NCBI RefSeq assembly: GCF_022347745.1
Contig: NZ_JAKRGC010000030.1
Span: 1 to 34,036 of the forward strand
Origin: Streptomyces sp. OfavH-34-F
Lineage (GTDB): Bacteria > Actinomycetota > Actinomycetes > Streptomycetales > Streptomycetaceae
DNA length: 34,036 nucleotides
Direction of reading: 5' to 3'
In this document: piece by piece, positions 1 through 7,994 of the stretch
Layout of the letters: every line of letters begins with the position of its first letter
Numbering within the stretch: the stretch's first letter is position 1
The notes under the pieces: model-generated
What the model was told of the DNA's origin: nothing
The model's database searches: none
What the model saw: the letters and a program-made list of their open reading frames with translations, nothing else
Position numbers and translations under genes: made by a program

Positions 1-150
1 CACGGCCTCGATGCGGCCGTCGCAGAGCCGCACGTCCACGACCCGGCCGTCCGCGAGCCGGGCGCCCCGGAGGGTCAGCGCGCCGCTTCCCGGGCCGCCG
101 GCGGTTTCGGCCGCGTGGTCGTCGGGCTGCCCCGGCTGGCTGTCGGGCAT
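1..150 (-). CDS. Amidohydrolase-like protein, N-terminal 50 residues (partial)
   Basis: The reading frame starts at the ATG complementary to 148-150, behind a GGAG ribosome site, and runs off the left edge of the window after 50 codons. After a disordered, Asp/Gly/Ala-rich stretch of about 27 residues comes a segment of the form LTLRGARLADGRVVDVRL followed by CDGRIEAV. This is the usual opening beta-sandwich of amidohydrolases such as cytosine deaminase, dihydroorotase or imidazolonepropionase (a short strand, a 'DGR' turn, then 'I..I/V'). No metal-binding motif lies in the visible part, so the substrate cannot be told. Almost all third codon positions are G or C, which supports coding. Confidence 0.5.
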   Translation of the reverse strand, partial: MPDSQPGQPDDHAAETAGGPGSGALTLRGARLADGRVVDVRLCDGRIEAV

Positions 151-323
151 CGTGCTCCAGAAGACGGCTCAAGATCACAGAGAGTGAGTCGAGCCTAGGG
201 GCGTGGCCCGTCCCGTTCGGGGAAGAGCGCAATAGTCGTACCGGTGCCGCCTTGCTGATCAGCGGTGTACGGGCGCCCGGGGCGGGGTACAGGACGGGGA
301 TGGCCGGGCGTCCCGAAACGGAT

Positions 324-351
324 TTGGGCGATCGGCGACCGAGCGTGTAAT
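324..351 (+). promoter_or_regulatory. Candidate promoter of the tRNA-Thr/tRNA-Met unit
   Basis: A TTGGGC box at 324-329 and a TGTAAT box at 346-351 are 16 bases apart, and the second lies 13 bases before the first tRNA. The fit to the principal sigma factor consensus is moderate. Apart from this I see nothing convincing in 151-364. Confidence 0.4.
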
Positions 352-364
352 GTCTTCCTCGCTC

Positions 365-437
365 GCCCCAATAGCTCAGTCGGTAGAGCGTCTCCATGGT
401 AAGGAGAAGGTCTGCGGTTCGATTCCGCATTGGGGCT
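365..437 (+). tRNA. tRNA-Thr (anticodon GGT)
   Basis: A 73-base cloverleaf. Acceptor arms GCCCCAA (365-371) and TTGGGGC (430-436) pair perfectly, with T437 as discriminator. The D arm is GCTC...GAGC. The anticodon arm is TCTCC / GGAGA with loop ATGGTAA and anticodon GGT at 398-400. The T loop is TTCGATT. CCA is not encoded. The same tRNA-Thr, tRNA-Met, rpmG order is found in other actinobacteria. Confidence 0.95.
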
Positions 438-451
438 CTGGTGATCGAGAG

Positions 452-469
452 TCCCCGCTTCGGCGGGGA
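452..469 (+). other. Hairpin between the two tRNA genes
   Basis: TCCCCGC and GCGGGGA pair perfectly around a TTCG tetraloop. There is no T run after it, so it is more likely a processing or spacer structure in a dicistronic tRNA precursor than a terminator. Confidence 0.5.
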
Positions 470-483
470 GGATCAGTCATCAA

Positions 484-556
484 AGCGGTGTAGCTCAGTC
501 GGTAGAGCAAGCGGCTCATAATCGCTGTGTCACCGGTTCAAGTCCGGTCACCGCTA
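484..556 (+). tRNA. tRNA-Met (anticodon CAT), elongator type
   Basis: A 73-base cloverleaf with acceptor arms AGCGGTG (484-490) and CACCGCT (549-555) and A556 as discriminator. The anticodon CAT lies at 517-519 in loop CTCATAA. The first acceptor pair is a true A-T pair and the anticodon stem lacks the three G-C pairs of initiator tRNA, so this is an elongator. A lysidine-modified tRNA-Ile(CAT) cannot be fully excluded by eye, but the position next to rpmG favours Met. Confidence 0.92.
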
Positions 557-561
557 CAAAA

Positions 562-606
562 AGTAGCCGATTGTGGGGTCGGTCCTTCGATCGGCTACTC
601 TTTTCT
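562..606 (+). terminator. Intrinsic terminator after the tRNA pair
   Basis: AGTAGCCGAT (562-571) and ATCGGCTACT (590-599) form a perfect 10-bp stem with an 18-base loop, followed by CTTTT. It lies between tRNA-Met and the rpmG ribosome site, so it may end the tRNA transcript or weaken read-through into rpmG. Confidence 0.7.
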
Positions 607-644
607 GCGTTCATCCGTTCATCGTCCGTCCAAGGAGCACTCAC

Positions 645-809
645 GTGGCTGCCACCGACGTCCGCCCGAAGATCACGCTGGCCTGCGTGGAGTGCAAGGA
701 GCGGAACTACATCACCAAGAAGAACCGGCGTAACAACCCGGACCGTCTTGAGATGAAGAAGCACTGCCCGCGCTGCAACTCGCACACTGCGCACCGCGAA
801 ACGCGCTGA
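645..809 (+). CDS. rpmG: 50S ribosomal protein L33
   Basis: A 54-residue basic protein of the large ribosomal subunit. It starts at GTG 645, eight bases behind an AAGGAG ribosome site; other possible starts further upstream have no such site. The sequence has the L33 hallmarks [15 protein letters not shown] and [11 protein letters not shown]. Cysteines 14, 17, 41 and 44 form two CxxC pairs, so this is the zinc-binding form of L33, as opposed to the Cys-free paralogue many Streptomyces carry elsewhere and express under zinc limitation. The position between tRNA-Met and the dehydratase pair matches that of mycobacterial rpmG2. Confidence 0.95.
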
Positions 810-820
810 ATCAGGCTCGT

Positions 821-856
821 ACACGAGGCCGTCCCCTCCGGGGGGCGGCCTCGTGT
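821..856 (+). terminator. Terminator after rpmG
   Basis: ACACGAGGCCG (821-831) pairs with CGGCCTCGTGT (846-856), and the stem continues inward through CCCC/GGGG with one T-G wobble, giving about 16 bp around a TCCG loop. There is no long T run, which is usual in Streptomyces. Confidence 0.75.
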
Positions 857-939
857 CGTTGTGCGGGCTTGCCGTTGAATGGGGCGGGACGCCGCCACAG
901 GCCGGCCCAGTCGTCTTTCATCCAGGAGGTTGCGAGTTC

Positions 940-1392
940 ATGGCGCTCGACCAGTCCTTCGTGGGACGGACCTATCCGCCCACCGCGCCGTACGAGGTCG
1001 GACGGGAGAAGATCCGCGAGTTCGCCGAGGCCGTGGGCGACACCCACCCCGCCTACACCGACCCCGAGGCCGCGGCGGCGCTCGGGCACGACGATGTCAT
1101 CGCGCCGCCCACCTTTGTGTTCTCGATCACCTTCAAGGCCGCCGGCCAGGTCGTCGAGGACCCCCAGCTGGGGCTGGACTACAGCCGCGTGGTCCACGGC
1201 GACCAGCGGTTCGTCTACACCCGCCCGGTGCGCGCGGGGGACCGGCTGACCGTGACCTCGACCATCGAGGCCGTGAAGTCCATGGCGGGCAACGACATCC
1301 TGGACGTCCGCGGCGAGGTCCACGACGCGTCCGGCGAGCACGTGGTGACCGCCTGGACGAAGCTGGTGGCGCGCGCCGCCGAGGAGGCGTGA
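940..1392 (+). CDS. MaoC-like (FAS1-type) dehydratase, HadA-like subunit
   Basis: A 150-residue single hot-dog-fold protein. The ATG at 940 follows a clear AGGAGG site at 924-929. The opening segment (SFVGRTYPPTAPYEVGREKIREFA, broken here only for description at residues 6-29) and the following AVGDTHPAYTD are typical of the MaoC_dehydrat_N family, which includes mycobacterial HadA and HadC. These are non-catalytic or structural partners of (3R)-hydroxyacyl-ACP dehydratases in type II fatty-acid elongation. The gene overlaps the next one by one base (TGATG), so the two subunits are probably made in equal amounts and form a heterodimer. The substrate in Streptomyces, which lacks mycolic acids, is unknown; ordinary or branched fatty-acid elongation is an inference. 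Confidence 0.85.
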   Translation: MALDQSFVGRTYPPTAPYEVGREKIREFAEAVGDTHPAYTDPEAAAALGHDDVIAPPTFVFSITFKAAGQVVEDPQLGLDYSRVVHGDQRFVYTRPVRAGDRLTVTSTIEAVKSMAGNDILDVRGEVHDASGEHVVTAWTKLVARAAEEA

Positions 1393-1820
1393 TGACGGCG
1401 AAGGTGAGTTACGAGGCGGTCGAGGTCGGCACGGAGCTGCCCGCCCGGTCCTTCCCGGTCACCCGCGCGACGCTCGTGCAGTACGCGGGCGCCTCGGGGG
1501 ACTTCAACCCGATCCACTGGAACGAGCGCTTCGCCCGCGAGGTCGGACTGCCCGACGTGATCGCGCACGGCATGTTCACCATGGCCGAGGCGATCCGCGT
1601 CGTCACCGACTGGGCCGGCGATCCGGGCGCGGTCGTGGAGTACGGCGTGCGCTTCACCAAGCCCGTGGTGGTCCCGGACGACGACAAGGGCGCGCTGATC
1701 GAGGTCAGCGGCAAGGTGGCCGCCCTGCTGGACGACCGGCGGGTGCGGGTGGACCTGACGGTCATGAGCGACGGCAAGAAGGTCCTGGGCATGTCGCGGG
1801 CCGTGGTGCAGCTCGCCTGA
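1392..1820 (+). CDS. MaoC dehydratase, HadB-like catalytic subunit
   Basis: A 142-residue hot-dog protein. Its hydratase-2 motif is visible at residues 32-60: YAGASGDFNPIHWNE followed by GLPDVIAHGMF. The Asp and His of D-F-N-P-I-H are the catalytic pair of R-specific enoyl hydratases/dehydratases. It is coupled to the upstream HadA-like gene through the TGATG overlap. The expected reaction is reversible hydration of trans-2-enoyl thioesters. In mycobacteria the homologous pair lies just downstream of rpmG and just upstream of secE-nusG. Here five other genes and tRNA-Trp lie between the pair and secE. Confidence 0.87.
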   Translation: MTAKVSYEAVEVGTELPARSFPVTRATLVQYAGASGDFNPIHWNERFAREVGLPDVIAHGMFTMAEAIRVVTDWAGDPGAVVEYGVRFTKPVVVPDDDKGALIEVSGKVAALLDDRRVRVDLTVMSDGKKVLGMSRAVVQLA

Positions 1821-1842
1821 GACGGGGCCGCGCCGCAGGCCG

Positions 1843-1876
1843 GTAAGGGGCACGGTCCATGGGCCGTGCCCCTTAC
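1843..1876 (+). terminator. Terminator after the dehydratase pair
   Basis: GTAAGGGGCACGG (1843-1855) and CCGTGCCCCTTAC (1864-1876) form a perfect 13-bp stem with an 8-base loop, 22 bases after the stop codon. Confidence 0.8.
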
Positions 1877-1935
1877 GTGTGCCCCGCCCGCGCCCCGGCC
1901 GGCCGCCCCGCCTCCGGTCCCGCCAACCACCCCCC

Positions 1936-1965
1936 TTGACCAAGTTAGTGATCGAGTACTAACTT
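1936..1965 (+). promoter_or_regulatory. tetR promoter with overlapping operator palindrome
   Basis: TTGACC (1936-1941) and TAACTT (1960-1965) fit -35 and -10 boxes with an 18-base spacer. The spacer and -10 box are covered by the palindrome AAGTTAGT-N8-ACTAACTT (1942-1965). The A of the ATG at 1972 lies seven bases after the -10 box and no ribosome site is visible, so the mRNA is probably leaderless. The core GTTAGT-N8-ACTAAC recurs upstream of the exporter gene at 2578-2597, with the same spacing. Confidence 0.8.
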
Positions 1966-1971
1966 ACTGCC

Positions 1972-2529
1972 ATGGCAAGGATGAGTGCAGACGAGCGGCG
2001 CGAGAGCGTCATCCGCGCGGCGGTCACCGAGTTCGCCCGGGGCGGCTACAGCGCGACCTCCACCGAGGCGATCGCCAAGCGGGTGGGCGTCTCGCAGCCG
2101 TACCTCTTCCGTCTCTTCCCCAACAAGCAGGCGATGTTCCTCGCCGCGGCCGAGCGCTGCCTCCGCGAGACCCGCGAGGTCTTCGCCGAGGCGGCCGACG
2201 GGCTGGAGGGCGAAGAGGCGCTCCACGCCATGGCCCGGGCCTACCAGCGGCTGATCGCCGACGACCCGGACAAGCTGCTCATGCAGATGCAGATGTACGC
2301 GGCCGTGGCCGCCGCCGAAGCGGCCGGGGACCACGCCTTCGGCGAGTCGGTACGGTCCGGCTGGCTGGAACTCTTCGACTCCGTCCACCTCGCGCTCGGC
2401 GCCGACGCCGACGAGGCCACGACCTTCCTCGCGTACGGCATGCTCGCCAACACGCTGACCTCGCTCGGCTTTCCGGCCGGACACCGGATCTGGTCCGGCT
2501 TCTACACCTCGGCCCGGCCGATCACCTGA
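1972..2529 (+). CDS. TetR-family repressor of the adjacent MFS exporter
   Basis: A 185-residue regulator. An N-terminal three-helix DNA-binding domain covers residues 7-55, with the recognition part at about 29-52: STEAIAKRVGVSQPYLFRLF, followed by PNKQAMF, the standard TetR helix-turn-helix and its exit. The remaining 130 residues are the variable helical ligand-binding and dimerisation domain; the ligand is not predictable. The start is set by the -10 box seven bases upstream. The identical palindromes over its own promoter and just before the exporter gene suggest autoregulation and control of the exporter, relieved by a small molecule. The gap to the exporter is 83 bases. Confidence 0.9.
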   Translation: MARMSADERRESVIRAAVTEFARGGYSATSTEAIAKRVGVSQPYLFRLFPNKQAMFLAAAERCLRETREVFAEAADGLEGEEALHAMARAYQRLIADDPDKLLMQMQMYAAVAAAEAAGDHAFGESVRSGWLELFDSVHLALGADADEATTFLAYGMLANTLTSLGFPAGHRIWSGFYTSARPIT

Positions 2530-2561
2530 CGGCATCGCCGTCTTCGCCGGGCTCGGCCCGG

Positions 2562-2597
2562 TTTTCTGCCCAGAAAAGTTAGTGACCAATTACTAAC
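2562..2597 (+). promoter_or_regulatory. Second TetR operator, before the exporter gene
   Basis: GTTAGT (2578-2583), eight bases, ACTAAC (2592-2597) repeats the operator seen before tetR; GTTAGTGA and TACTAAC are identical in both copies. It lies 15 bases before the GTG start and partly overlies where polymerase or ribosome would act. A second perfect inverted repeat, TTTTCTG-CC-CAGAAAA (2562-2577), abuts it directly. I see no convincing separate -35/-10 pair. Confidence 0.75.
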
Positions 2598-2612
2598 CCT
2601 CCAGGGGGAGCA

Positions 2613-4067
2613 GTGGACCAGCACACGAAAGGCCGCGCGGGAGCGGCCTGGGCCCTCGTCATCACCAGCGTCGCCGGCTTCATGGCGGCCCTCGACAACC
2701 TCGTCGTCACCACCGCACTGCCGTCCATCCGCGAGAGCCTCGGCGGAGAGATGGAGGAGCTGGAGTGGACGGTCAACGGCTACACCCTGACCTTCGCCGT
2801 CCTGCTCATGTTCGGCGCCGCCCTCGGTGACCGCTTCGGCCGCCGCCGGCTCTTCCTCGCCGGGCTCACCGTCTTCACCGGCGCGTCCGCGGCCGCCGCC
2901 CTCTCGCCCGGCATCAACGAACTCATCGCCTTCCGCGCCGTCCAGGGCGTCGGCGCCGCGATCATGATGCCGCTCACCCTCACCCTGCTCACGGCCGCCG
3001 TGGAACCGGCCCGCCGGGGCATGGCGCTCGGCATCTTCAGCGCCGTCACCGGCCTCGCCGTGGCCAGTGGGCCCCTGATCGGCGGCAGCCTCACCGAGCA
3101 CATCTCCTGGCAGTGGATCTTCTGGCTCAACGTGCCGATCGGCCTGCTCCTGCTGCCTCTCGCCCGCTTCCGCCTGGCGGAGTCGTACGCCCCCGGCGCC
3201 CGGCTCGACCTCCCCGGCACCCTCCTCGTCAGCGGCGGCCTCTTCGGCCTCGTCTACGGCCTCGTCAACGCCAACGCCGACGGCTGGACCGACCCCACCG
3301 TCCTGACCTCGCTCCTCGCCGGCACCGCGCTCATCGGCGCCTTCGTCCGCCACGGCTTCCGGAGCAGCCGGCCCATGCTGCCCATGCGCCTCTTCCGGGA
3401 CCGGGGCTTCTTCGGCATCAACATCGCCAGCCTGCTGATGTACCTCGGGATGTTCGGCTCGATCTTCCTGCTCAGCCAGTACTTCCAGAGCGTCCTCGGC
3501 TACTCGCCCACCGAGGCCGGACTGCGGATGCTGCCCTGGACCGGGATGCCGATGCTCGTCGCCCCGATCGCCGGAATACTCTCCGACCGGTTCGGCGGCC
3601 GCCCCGTCGTCATCACCGGCCTCGCCCTCCAGGCCACCGGCCTCGGCCTCTTCGCCCTGACCATCGCCCCGGACGCCTCCTACGCCTCGCAGCTGCCCGG
3701 CCTCGTCGTCGGCGGCATCGGCATGGCCCTCTACTTCGCCCCGGCCGCCGGCCTGGTCATGTCCAGCGTCCGCCCCGGCGAACAGGGCATCGCCTCCGGC
3801 GCCAACAACGCCCTGCGCGAGGTCGGCGGCGCCCTCGGGATCGCCGTGCTCACCACCGTCTTCTCGGCGCGGGGCGGCCTCGACTCGGCGCGGTCCTTCA
3901 CCGACGGGACCGTGCCGGCCGTCTGGCTCGGCGCCGGAACCGTCGCCCTGGCCGCGCTCGTCGCCCTCATGATCCCCGGCCGCCGCGCCGCCGCCCCGGA
4001 GCCCGGCCCCGCGGCCGCCGCCCCGGTCGAGGGGCACACCGGGGAGCGGGCCTCCGTAGCCGCCTGA
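2613..4067 (+). CDS. MFS drug exporter, DHA2 (14-helix, EmrB/QacA-type) family
   Basis: A 484-residue membrane antiporter expected to pump toxic compounds out in exchange for protons. Start GTG 2613 lies behind a GGGGGAG site. Family marks: motif D1 in helix 1 with Asp28 (AALDNLVVTTALP); motif A GDRFGRRR after helix 2; RAVQGVGAA in helix 4; motif C GLAVASGPLIGG in helix 5; and a second A-like motif DRFGGRP in the C-terminal half. The length and alternating hydrophobic segments fit 14 helices. The C-terminal 30 residues are an Ala/Pro/Glu-rich tail. The TetR gene and shared operator directly upstream indicate inducible expression. The substrate cannot be read from sequence. Confidence 0.92.
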   Translation: MDQHTKGRAGAAWALVITSVAGFMAALDNLVVTTALPSIRESLGGEMEELEWTVNGYTLTFAVLLMFGAALGDRFGRRRLFLAGLTVFTGASAAAALSPGINELIAFRAVQGVGAAIMMPLTLTLLTAAVEPARRGMALGIFSAVTGLAVASGPLIGGSLTEHISWQWIFWLNVPIGLLLLPLARFRLAESYAPGARLDLPGTLLVSGGLFGLVYGLVNANADGWTDPTVLTSLLAGTALIGAFVRHGFRSSRPMLPMRLFRDRGFFGINIASLLMYLGMFGSIFLLSQYFQSVLGYSPTEAGLRMLPWTGMPMLVAPIAGILSDRFGGRPVVITGLALQATGLGLFALTIAPDASYASQLPGLVVGGIGMALYFAPAAGLVMSSVRPGEQGIASGANNALREVGGALGIAVLTTVFSARGGLDSARSFTDGTVPAVWLGAGTVALAALVALMIPGRRAAAPEPGPAAAAPVEGHTGERASVAA

Positions 4068-4088
4068 GGCACCCCGTACACCCGACGC

Positions 4089-4124
4089 GGTCCGTGGCCC
4101 CGCCCAGCGGCGGGACCACGGACC
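4089..4124 (+). terminator. Terminator between the exporter and murB
   Basis: GGTCCGTGG (4089-4097) pairs with CCACGGACC (4116-4124). Inside it CCCGCC pairs with GGCGGG around a CAGC loop, with one C/A mismatch, so about 15 bp in total. It ends just before the murB -10 box. Confidence 0.75.
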
Positions 4125-4125
4125 G

Positions 4126-4131
4126 TACCCT
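4126..4131 (+). promoter_or_regulatory. Candidate -10 box for leaderless murB mRNA
   Basis: TACCCT fits TANNNT and ends seven bases before the GTG of murB, so transcription would begin at or next to the start codon. No ribosome site precedes the GTG. The -35 region falls inside the preceding terminator stem and is not a good match. Confidence 0.4.
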
Positions 4132-4138
4132 TGTCCCC

Positions 4139-5194
4139 GTGCAGGAACTCCACGACGCGCCCCTCGCCCCCCTGACCACCTTCCGGCTCGGCGGCCCCGC
4201 CACCCGGCTGCTCACCGCCACCACGGACGACGAAGTGGTCGAAGCCGTCCGCGAGGCCGACGACAGCGGCACCCCGCTGCTGATCATCGGCGGCGGCAGC
4301 AACCTGGTCATCGGGGACAAGGGCTTCGAGGGCACCGCCCTGCGCATCGCCACCCGGAGCTTCGAACTGGACGGCGGTTCCCTGGAGCTGGCCGCCGGCG
4401 AGGTCTGGACCGACGCCGTCGCCCGCACGGTGGAGGCCGGGCTCGCCGGTCTCGAATGCCTCGCCGGCATTCCCGGCTCCGCGGGCGCCACCCCGATCCA
4501 GAACGTCGGGGCGTACGGCCAAGAGGTGTCCTCCACCCTCACCGAGGTCGTCGCCTACGACCGGCGCAGCCGGGAAACGGTCGTCCTGCCCAACTCCGCG
4601 TGCGCCTTCTCCTACCGGCACAGCCGCTTCAAGGCCGAACCCGACCGGTACGTGGTGCTGCGCGTCCGCTTCGCCCTGGAGGAGTCCGGCGGGCTGTCGG
4701 CGCCGCTGAAGTACCCCGAGACCGCACGGGCCATGGGCGTCGCGGAGGGGGACCGCGTTCCCGCGGCGGAGGCCCGCGAAACCGTGCTGCGGCTGCGCGC
4801 GGGCAAGGGCATGGTGCTCGACCCGGAGGACCACGACACCTGGTCGGCCGGGTCCTTCTTCACCAACCCGATCCTCGACCAGGACGCCTTCGACGCCTTC
4901 CTGGCACGGGTCGCCGACCGGCTCGGGCCCGACGTCACACCGCCCGCCTTCCCGGCCGGAGACGGGCGCACGAAGACCTCCGCCGCCTGGCTCATCGACC
5001 GGGCCGGCTTCACCAAGGGCTACGGCACCGGACCCGCCCGCATCTCCACCAAGCACACCCTCGCCCTCACCAACCGGGGCGAAGCCACCACCGAGGACCT
5101 GCTGGCCCTGGCCCGCGAGGTCGTCGCCGGGGTGCACGCGGCCTTCGGCGTCACCCTCGTCAACGAACCGGTGACCGTGGGCGTCAGCCTGTAG
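4139..5194 (+). CDS. murB: UDP-N-acetylenolpyruvoylglucosamine reductase (MurB)
   Basis: A 351-residue cytoplasmic FAD enzyme of peptidoglycan synthesis. It reduces UDP-GlcNAc-enolpyruvate to UDP-MurNAc with NADPH. FAD-binding segments are clear: LIIGGGSNLVIGD near residue 50, then GLECLAGIPGSAGATPIQN and GAYGQEV. The catalytic Ser is in AGSFFTNP (Ser239) and the conserved Glu near the C-terminus is Glu343 in VNEPVTVG. YRHSRFK is the substrate-binding region. The gene is complete and close to the usual actinobacterial length. GTG 4139 is the only start that agrees with the family N-terminus (LAPLTTFRLGG); it has no ribosome site, and a -10-like box just upstream suggests a leaderless transcript. 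It converges on the adenosine deaminase gene with only 20 bases between. Confidence 0.96.
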   Translation: MQELHDAPLAPLTTFRLGGPATRLLTATTDDEVVEAVREADDSGTPLLIIGGGSNLVIGDKGFEGTALRIATRSFELDGGSLELAAGEVWTDAVARTVEAGLAGLECLAGIPGSAGATPIQNVGAYGQEVSSTLTEVVAYDRRSRETVVLPNSACAFSYRHSRFKAEPDRYVVLRVRFALEESGGLSAPLKYPETARAMGVAEGDRVPAAEARETVLRLRAGKGMVLDPEDHDTWSAGSFFTNPILDQDAFDAFLARVADRLGPDVTPPAFPAGDGRTKTSAAWLIDRAGFTKGYGTGPARISTKHTLALTNRGEATTEDLLALAREVVAGVHAAFGVTLVNEPVTVGVSL

Positions 5195-5214
5195 GGCCCG
5201 GAAGCCCGCACGGC

Positions 5215-6237
5215 TCAGACCGAGGGACCGGCCAGCCAGGCGTCGACGCCCGCCAGCAGCTCCGCCCGGACCGGCTCGGGCGCCGTGGACCCGCGCACCG
5301 ACTGGCGGGCCAGCTCGGCCAGCTCCTCGTCCGTGAACGCGTGGTGGCGGCGCACCAGGTCGTACTGGGCGGCCAGCCGGGAACCGAACAGCAGCGGGTC
5401 GTCCGCGCCGAGCGCCATCGGCACGCCCGCGTCGAACAGAGTGCGCAGGGGTACGTCGGCGGGCTTCTCGTAGACGCCGAGCGCCACGTTGGACGCCGGG
5501 CACACCTCGCAGGTCACCCCGGACTCGGCCAGCCGGCGCAGCAGCCGGGGGTCCTCGGCCGCCCGCACCCCGTGTCCGACGCGCACGGCGTCCAGATCGT
5601 CCAGGCAGTCCCGGACGCTGGAGGGGCCCGACAGCTCGCCGCCGTGCGGAGCGGCCAGCAGACCGCCCTCCCGCGCGATGGCGAAGGCCCGGTCGAAGTC
5701 GCGGGCCATGCCCCGCCGCTCGTCGTTGGAGAGGCCGAAGCCGACGACGCCCCGGTCCGCGTACCGCACGGCGAGCCGCGCCAGTGTGCGCGCGTCCAGC
5801 GGGTGCTTCATCCGGTTCGCCGCGATCACCACCCGGATCGGCAGCCCGGTCGCGCGCGACGCGGAGTCCACCGCGTCGAGGATGATCTCGATCGCCGGGA
5901 TCAGGCCGCCGAGCAGCGGCGCGTACGAGGTGGGATCGACCTGGATCTCCAGCCAGCCCGACCCGTCCGCCACGTCCTCCTGGGCGGCCTCGCGCACCAG
6001 GCGCTGGATGTCCTCGGGGGCCCGCAGGCACGACCGGGCGATGTCGTAGAGGCGCTGGAAGCGGAACCAGCCCCGTTCGTCCGTCGCCCGGAGTTTGGGC
6101 GGCTCGCCGCCGGTCAGGGCCTCGGGTAGCCGCACCCCGTACTTGTCGGCGAGTTCCAGCAGCGTCGTGGGACGCATCGACCCGGTGAAGTGCAGGTGCA
6201 GGTGGGCCTTGGGCAACAGACGTACATCACGCTCCAT
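5215..6237 (-). CDS. add: Adenosine deaminase family protein
   Basis: A 340-residue TIM-barrel metal hydrolase that should deaminate adenosine or a related purine nucleoside or base to the 6-oxo form. Metal ligands and catalytic residues are all present: His14 and His16 in HLHLH, His198 and Glu201 in HGGE, His222 in VGHGV, Asp279 and Asp280 in GADDP. CEVCPASN is also typical. Where classical adenosine deaminases have HxHL(D/E)G after the first metal pair, this protein has HLHFTGS, so the acid that contacts the ribose is replaced by Thr18; substrate preference may differ. The ATG at 6237 was chosen because AGGA lies seven bases upstream; a GTG 18 bases earlier (6255) has no ribosome site. Confidence 0.88.
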   Translation of the reverse strand: MERDVRLLPKAHLHLHFTGSMRPTTLLELADKYGVRLPEALTGGEPPKLRATDERGWFRFQRLYDIARSCLRAPEDIQRLVREAAQEDVADGSGWLEIQVDPTSYAPLLGGLIPAIEIILDAVDSASRATGLPIRVVIAANRMKHPLDARTLARLAVRYADRGVVGFGLSNDERRGMARDFDRAFAIAREGGLLAAPHGGELSGPSSVRDCLDDLDAVRVGHGVRAAEDPRLLRRLAESGVTCEVCPASNVALGVYEKPADVPLRTLFDAGVPMALGADDPLLFGSRLAAQYDLVRRHHAFTDEELAELARQSVRGSTAPEPVRAELLAGVDAWLAGPSV

Positions 6238-6309
6238 CCCAAGATCCTGCCGCACGGACGGGGCGGCGCGGTAGCCGCTTTCCCCATCGGGGTGCCCGTC
6301 GAACGCGAA

Positions 6310-6339
6310 AGCGACCCCCGGCCGGGGCCGGAGGTCGCT
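6310..6339 (-). terminator. Terminator after the aminotransferase
   Basis: AGCGACC (6310-6316) pairs with GGTCGCT (6333-6339), with an inner CCGG/CCGG stem. Read on the minus strand it lies 26 bases after the aminotransferase stop and is followed by a T-rich stretch (TTTCGCGTT). It separates that gene from the deaminase. Confidence 0.65.
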
Positions 6340-6364
6340 CGTACGCGGACTTTCAGAGCACGGC

Positions 6365-7591
<1,227 letters not shown>

Positions 7592-7815
7592 GCCCCCATG
7601 CTCCCAGACCGTTTTCCGTGTCGGCACAGGGGTTTCAGGGACCGGACAGCACTCGGACAGCATCCGGACACGAACGGACCGGGAGCGGTCGGAAGCTTTC
7701 TGTTCGACGCCGGGCCGCCGAGCACGTACACTCACCTGTCGTTGGCCTTCACCAGCCGCACCGTTCCTGCACTCGGGTCTTCCGGGAACATGCGGTAGGT
7801 TGGTGGAATCCACAA

Positions 7816-7888
7816 AGGGTCGTAGCTCAATTGGTAGAGCACTGGTCTCCAAAACCAGCGGTTGGGGGTTCAAGTCCCTCCGGCCCTG
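7816..7888 (+). tRNA. tRNA-Trp (anticodon CCA)
   Basis: A 73-base cloverleaf. Acceptor AGGGTCG (7816-7822) pairs with CGGCCCT (7881-7887) with one T-G wobble; discriminator G7888. Anticodon arm CTGGT/ACCAG with loop CTCCAAA and anticodon CCA at 7849-7851; T loop TTCAAGT. CCA is not encoded. A TAGGTT box at 7796-7801 is a possible -10. The tRNA-Trp, secE, nusG order is conserved in many bacteria. Confidence 0.95.
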
Positions 7889-7891
7889 CTA

Positions 7892-7915
7892 CACACCCCT
7901 TCGCCAGGGGGTGTG
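7892..7915 (+). other. Hairpin after tRNA-Trp
   Basis: CACACCCC (7892-7899) and GGGGTGTG (7908-7915) form a perfect 8-bp stem starting four bases after the tRNA. It may be a processing signal or partial terminator between tRNA-Trp and secE. There is no T run. Confidence 0.5.
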
Positions 7916-7994
7916 CGCATGTACGTACTTCAATGCACCGCCGTGCGGCTCCACCGGGCGCGGCACGGCCACGACCCGGAATCAGGTGAGAAGC

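Noticed and set aside
2502..4037. Long minus-strand frame opposite the MFS gene
   Set aside because: Gly/Glu/Asp/Ala-rich shadow; the plus-strand exporter has all MFS motifs.
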